From an uncultured Sphingobacteriales bacterium (GTDB lineage: Bacteria; Bacteroidota; Bacteroidia; Chitinophagales; Chitinophagaceae), in the NCBI GenBank assembly GCA_946887085.1, contig CAMPKG010000020.1:1-17516 (forward strand): a stretch of 17,516 nt of DNA. The letters run 5' to 3'. Both the position numbers and the translations under genes were made by a program. Below, piece after piece: positions 15,017 through 17,516 of the stretch (its first letter is position 1; each line of letters begins with the position of its first letter). The notes under the pieces are model-generated. The model was not told the DNA's origin and did no database searches. It saw only the letters and a list, made by a program, of their open reading frames with translations.

Positions 15017-15802
15017 ATGAGAAGTAAGGCACATTTTAAGAGCCATCCGCTGCATCCTATACTGGTTGCATTTCCTATTGCTTTCTTTATCGGCACTTAT
15101 ATTTTCGATATCCTTTCAGAGATATACGACAACCAGGACTATCACCAGGCAGCGTATTATATGAACGTCGCAGGGATAATAGGTGCGGTGCTTGCTGCCA
15201 TTCCCGGTATCATCGACTATACATATACAGTTCCTCCGGCCAGTTCAGCCAAGAAACGGGCTACCAAACATGCGTTGATCAATGTCAATGTCCTCATCAT
15301 TTTCATCGTGGCGCTGGTGCTGAAACAAAGTATCAATGTAGCTTCCGGCTTAATGCTGCTGCTGGAAACTGTTGGTGTGGTATTGCTGGGCATTGCCGGA
15401 TGGATGGGCGGTACGCTGGTGCACCGCAACCAGATAGGAGTTGATATTCGCTACGCGGGGGCAGGAAAATGGCAGGAAGAGCGTATAGTAACTGATGAGC
15501 GCACGGTTGAAGTGCCGGCAGCTGCAAAACTAGAACTTAACCAGATGATGCTGGTGATCGTGAACAAACAACGCATTGTGATCGGCAGGACTGAAACGGG
15601 TTTGGTAGCCTTCAGCGATACCTGTACCCACCGTGGTGGCTCACTGGCAGGAGGTTCCATGATCTGCGGCACCGTACAATGTCCCTGGCACGGCTCACAG
15701 TTTGATGTGAAGACCGGTGTTGCGAAATGCGGACCCGCGAATGAAGGAATCGGGGTTTTTTCCGTGATCGAAGAAAATGGGAGAGTCATTCTTAGTTTAT
15801 AA
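15017..15802 (+). CDS. DUF2231 membrane domain fused to a Rieske [2Fe-2S] domain
   Basis: This is a 261-residue membrane redox protein. Residues of about 8-135 form a DUF2231 four-helix membrane domain: the motif SHPLHPILVAFPIAFF at the start, then further spans at about 47-67, 88-103 and 107-131. Residues of about 160-261 form a Rieske-type iron-sulfur domain. The cluster ligands are visible as Cys203-x-His205 in CTHRGG and Cys222-x2-His225 in CPWHGSQF. The extra disulfide cysteines of cytochrome-bc1 Rieske proteins are absent, so it is of the ferredoxin-like type found in oxygenase systems. The partner is unknown; the FAD-dependent oxidoreductase starts 57 bases later on the same strand, which could mean a functional link, although that gene has its own -7 box. 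Confidence 0.92.
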   Translation: MRSKAHFKSHPLHPILVAFPIAFFIGTYIFDILSEIYDNQDYHQAAYYMNVAGIIGAVLAAIPGIIDYTYTVPPASSAKKRATKHALINVNVLIIFIVALVLKQSINVASGLMLLLETVGVVLLGIAGWMGGTLVHRNQIGVDIRYAGAGKWQEERIVTDERTVEVPAAAKLELNQMMLVIVNKQRIVIGRTETGLVAFSDTCTHRGGSLAGGSMICGTVQCPWHGSQFDVKTGVAKCGPANEGIGVFSVIEENGRVILSL

Positions 15803-15818
15803 ATCATGCTTTTTGTCG

Positions 15819-15826
15819 TATATTTG
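15819..15826 (+). promoter_or_regulatory. Bacteroidota -7 box (TATATTTG) before the FAD oxidoreductase
   Basis: TATATTTG fits TAnnTTTG exactly, 33 bases before the TTG start at 15860. No TTG at the right spacing for a -33 element was found. Confidence 0.4.
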
Positions 15827-15859
15827 CTATTTGGTATAACAACGCCATAAATAGCGCCT

Positions 15860-16921
15860 TTGCAGGTCGACCACATAGTTATAGGACAGGGTATTTGCGG
15901 AACACTTCTCAGCCGCGAGCTGGTGAAGCGGGATAGGACTGTATTGGTAGTCGATCCAAACCATCCAAATACTTCCAGCAAAATAGCAAGCGGCCTCATA
16001 AACCCTGTTACGGGGAAACGAATGGTGACATCATGGATGTATGAAGAGTTACTGCCTGTTGCACTGGACACCTATCGACAAATAGAACTGGAATCAGGGC
16101 GACAGCTTTTACAAAAGATTGACATCCTGGATATGCCTGTCTCAGCCGAAAACCGGGAGATTTTTTCGACAGCGACAACAAATGACAACAAATTCCTGTC
16201 GCGCTGGGATGAGCATGCATTGCGTACACATTTCAATTTTTACTTTGGTGTTGGCAGGATCGCTCCTTGTTACCTCGTGGACGTTAACACGATATTAAGT
16301 GGCTGGCGGAAGAGATTAATAAATACAGGCGCGTTGCTGGAGAAGGAGTTTAACTGGAAGGATTGCGGGATTAAGGACAACGGTGTTACCTGGAAAGATA
16401 TCCAGGCGCAGAGCATTATCGACTGCAGCGGCAGTGCAGCAGCGTCAAATCCATATTTTGCCCTGCTGCCTTTTACCAAGAACAAAGGCGAGGCATTGAT
16501 CGCATCAATTCCCCACCTGCCCGCCGGCCATATTTACAAACAAGGTGTTTTGAAGATCGTTCCATGGAAAGATGGTTTGTTTTGGCTTGGTTCTTCCTTT
16601 GTATGGGACTACACCGACCTGCAACCAACCCAGGTGTTTCGTAGTAAAGTAGAAGCACATCTTCGACATTGGTTAAAGCTTCCCGTTGAAATTGTAGATC
16701 ATTGGGCCGCGGAAAGGCCCACTACAGTAGGGCAGACACCGTTTGTCGGAATGCACCCGGTTTATAACAGGGCAGGCATTTTTAGCGGCATGGGTACTAA
16801 GGGATGCTCGCTGGCACCCTGTTTTGCCAAACAACTCGCCGATCATTTAGTTAGGAACGCTACGATCTTGCCCGAAGCCGATGTGAAGCGCTTCTCGCGA
16901 ATATTGAGCCGCTCACAATAA
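15860..16921 (+). CDS. FAD-dependent oxidoreductase of the DAO (D-amino-acid oxidase-like) family
   Basis: This 353-residue flavoenzyme resembles the glycine oxidase / D-amino-acid oxidase superfamily. The N-terminal Rossmann motif GQGICG (about residues 9-14) follows directly on the first beta strand, DHIVIG, and the acidic end of the second strand is VVDPN. SGLINPVTGKR (about 44-54) is a typical conserved stretch. The C-terminal GIFSGMGTKGCSLAP matches the second FAD-contact region. The start must be near 15860 because an in-frame TAA lies at 15848-15850; the only candidate that keeps the Rossmann strand is the TTG at 15860, a rare start codon. The substrate (amine, amino acid or other) cannot be told. 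It is preceded by the Rieske gene and followed 64 bases later by a patatin gene with its own promoter. Confidence 0.88.
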   Translation: MQVDHIVIGQGICGTLLSRELVKRDRTVLVVDPNHPNTSSKIASGLINPVTGKRMVTSWMYEELLPVALDTYRQIELESGRQLLQKIDILDMPVSAENREIFSTATTNDNKFLSRWDEHALRTHFNFYFGVGRIAPCYLVDVNTILSGWRKRLINTGALLEKEFNWKDCGIKDNGVTWKDIQAQSIIDCSGSAAASNPYFALLPFTKNKGEALIASIPHLPAGHIYKQGVLKIVPWKDGLFWLGSSFVWDYTDLQPTQVFRSKVEAHLRHWLKLPVEIVDHWAAERPTTVGQTPFVGMHPVYNRAGIFSGMGTKGCSLAPCFAKQLADHLVRNATILPEADVKRFSRILSRSQ

Positions 16922-16926
16922 GCCTA

Positions 16927-16957
16927 TTGCTTTTACCGGCGCCACTTATTATATTTG
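16927..16957 (+). promoter_or_regulatory. Bacteroidota housekeeping promoter before the patatin gene
   Basis: TATATTTG (16950-16957) is an exact -7 box. TTG at 16927-16929 lies 20 bases upstream of it, which is the usual -33 spacing. Among the promoter boxes in the window this is the only one with both elements. The predicted leader before the ATG at 16986 is about 20 bases. Confidence 0.55.
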
Positions 16958-16985
16958 TTTATATCCCTTCATTAATACGATCAAC

Positions 16986-17516
16986 ATGAAACAGCAAAGA
17001 CGCAATTCCATTACTCCCAAAGATTTTGCTCAACGCCCTGAAGTACAGAAGTGTTTGAGCGCCCTGAAAGCTAAGTTTGGTGCCAACTTTGAGAAACTAC
17101 TTGTTTCTGACACGCTTGACGGCGAGGGCCACCAATACGTGAACCTTGTACAGAAAGGCGGTGGTGTGCTTGGAGTGGCACTGGTAGGCTATACTTATAT
17201 ACTGGAGCAGGCCGGTATTCGCTTCCTTCGGATGGCTGGCACCAGCGCAGGAGCGATCAACACAGCGATGATGACCGTCATCGGCAAAAAGCAGGATGCA
17301 AAATCGGAGAAAGTGTTGCAATACCTTTGCGATCTTGATTTTTTTGCGTTGGTCGATGGTCACCCCTTTGCGCGTTGGTTCATTCGTAATTTCATCACGC
17401 ATAAAAGTTTTGCGGCAAAGCTTAGTGGCTGGCTTACGCGCATATTCGCGTCGTTCGGACTGCTGATATTTTTGGATATACTGTTTCTTGGTTTAGGCAA
17501 CCATTATGTCTGGGCG
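16986..17516 (+). CDS. Patatin-like phospholipase, C-terminus cut by window edge
   Basis: The first 177 residues of a patatin-family lipid acyl hydrolase are visible. The glycine-rich oxyanion-hole motif is KGGGVLGVA (about residues 57-65), and the nucleophile is Ser87 in AGTSAGA. The catalytic Asp of the DGG/A motif must lie beyond the window. About 50 residues precede the patatin core, with no signal peptide, so a cytoplasmic or inner-membrane location is likely. Residues of about 154-172 (FASFGLLIFLDILFLGLG) are strongly hydrophobic and look like a membrane span or hairpin inserted inside the catalytic domain, after the nucleophile. Lipid substrate unknown. Confidence 0.9.
   Translation, partial: MKQQRRNSITPKDFAQRPEVQKCLSALKAKFGANFEKLLVSDTLDGEGHQYVNLVQKGGGVLGVALVGYTYILEQAGIRFLRMAGTSAGAINTAMMTVIGKKQDAKSEKVLQYLCDLDFFALVDGHPFARWFIRNFITHKSFAAKLSGWLTRIFASFGLLIFLDILFLGLGNHYVWA

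Noticed and set aside
15806..15850. 14-codon open frame from an ATG, in frame with the FAD oxidoreductase
   Set aside because: It ends at a TAA before the enzyme, and the likely -7 box lies inside it, so it is probably not transcribed as an mRNA leader.

Overview
The window looks like chromosome from a Bacteroidota bacterium, most likely the Chitinophagaceae or a close relative. The signs are a secreted protein with a type IX secretion C-terminal sorting domain, a FecI/FecR-type sigma/anti-sigma pair with a DUF4974-type end, a TonB-dependent receptor with a carboxypeptidase-regulatory N-terminus, a lipoprotein with an acidic export-signal-like stretch, and several TAnnTTTG -7 promoter boxes. 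No rRNA, tRNA, CRISPR array, transposase or phage gene was seen. Fifteen protein genes were found; the first and last run off the edges of the window.

Layout. Positions 1-2266 (-) hold most of a prolyl-oligopeptidase-family (S9) secreted peptidase with an unusual C-terminal extension. A 402-base divergent spacer follows. Four plus-strand genes come next: a probable surface lipoprotein (2669-3370), an NlpC/P60 cell-wall hydrolase (3567-4205), a TerC-family membrane protein (4306-5112) and an OprP-type porin (5223-6416). Terminator-like hairpins follow the lipoprotein, hydrolase and porin genes. Positions 6481-13003 (-) hold a five-gene signalling/uptake cluster. In transcription order it is: ECF sigma factor, FecR-like anti-sigma factor, an STN-domain protein with nine 16-residue surface-type repeats, a TonB-dependent receptor without an STN domain, and a GIN-domain (DUF2807) lipoprotein. 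From 13178 the plus strand carries a T9SS-secreted beta-helix protein, a DUF2231-Rieske membrane protein, an FAD-dependent oxidoreductase and the start of a patatin-like lipase.

How the main cluster may work. In FecIRA-type systems the STN domain is the N-terminal part of the TonB-dependent transporter and touches FecR in the periplasm. Here the STN domain is on a separate outer-membrane-type protein, and the receptor has none. The sigma gene and the receptor gene are each preceded by a closely matching 31-base element (25 of 31 identical, including an identical CGTAGGGGTA and an identical 14-base spacing to TGTC). The simplest reading is that the sigma factor drives both its own operon and the receptor/GIN operon. 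This split sensor/transporter arrangement is the most interesting thing in the window. The signal and the transported substrate cannot be read from the sequence.
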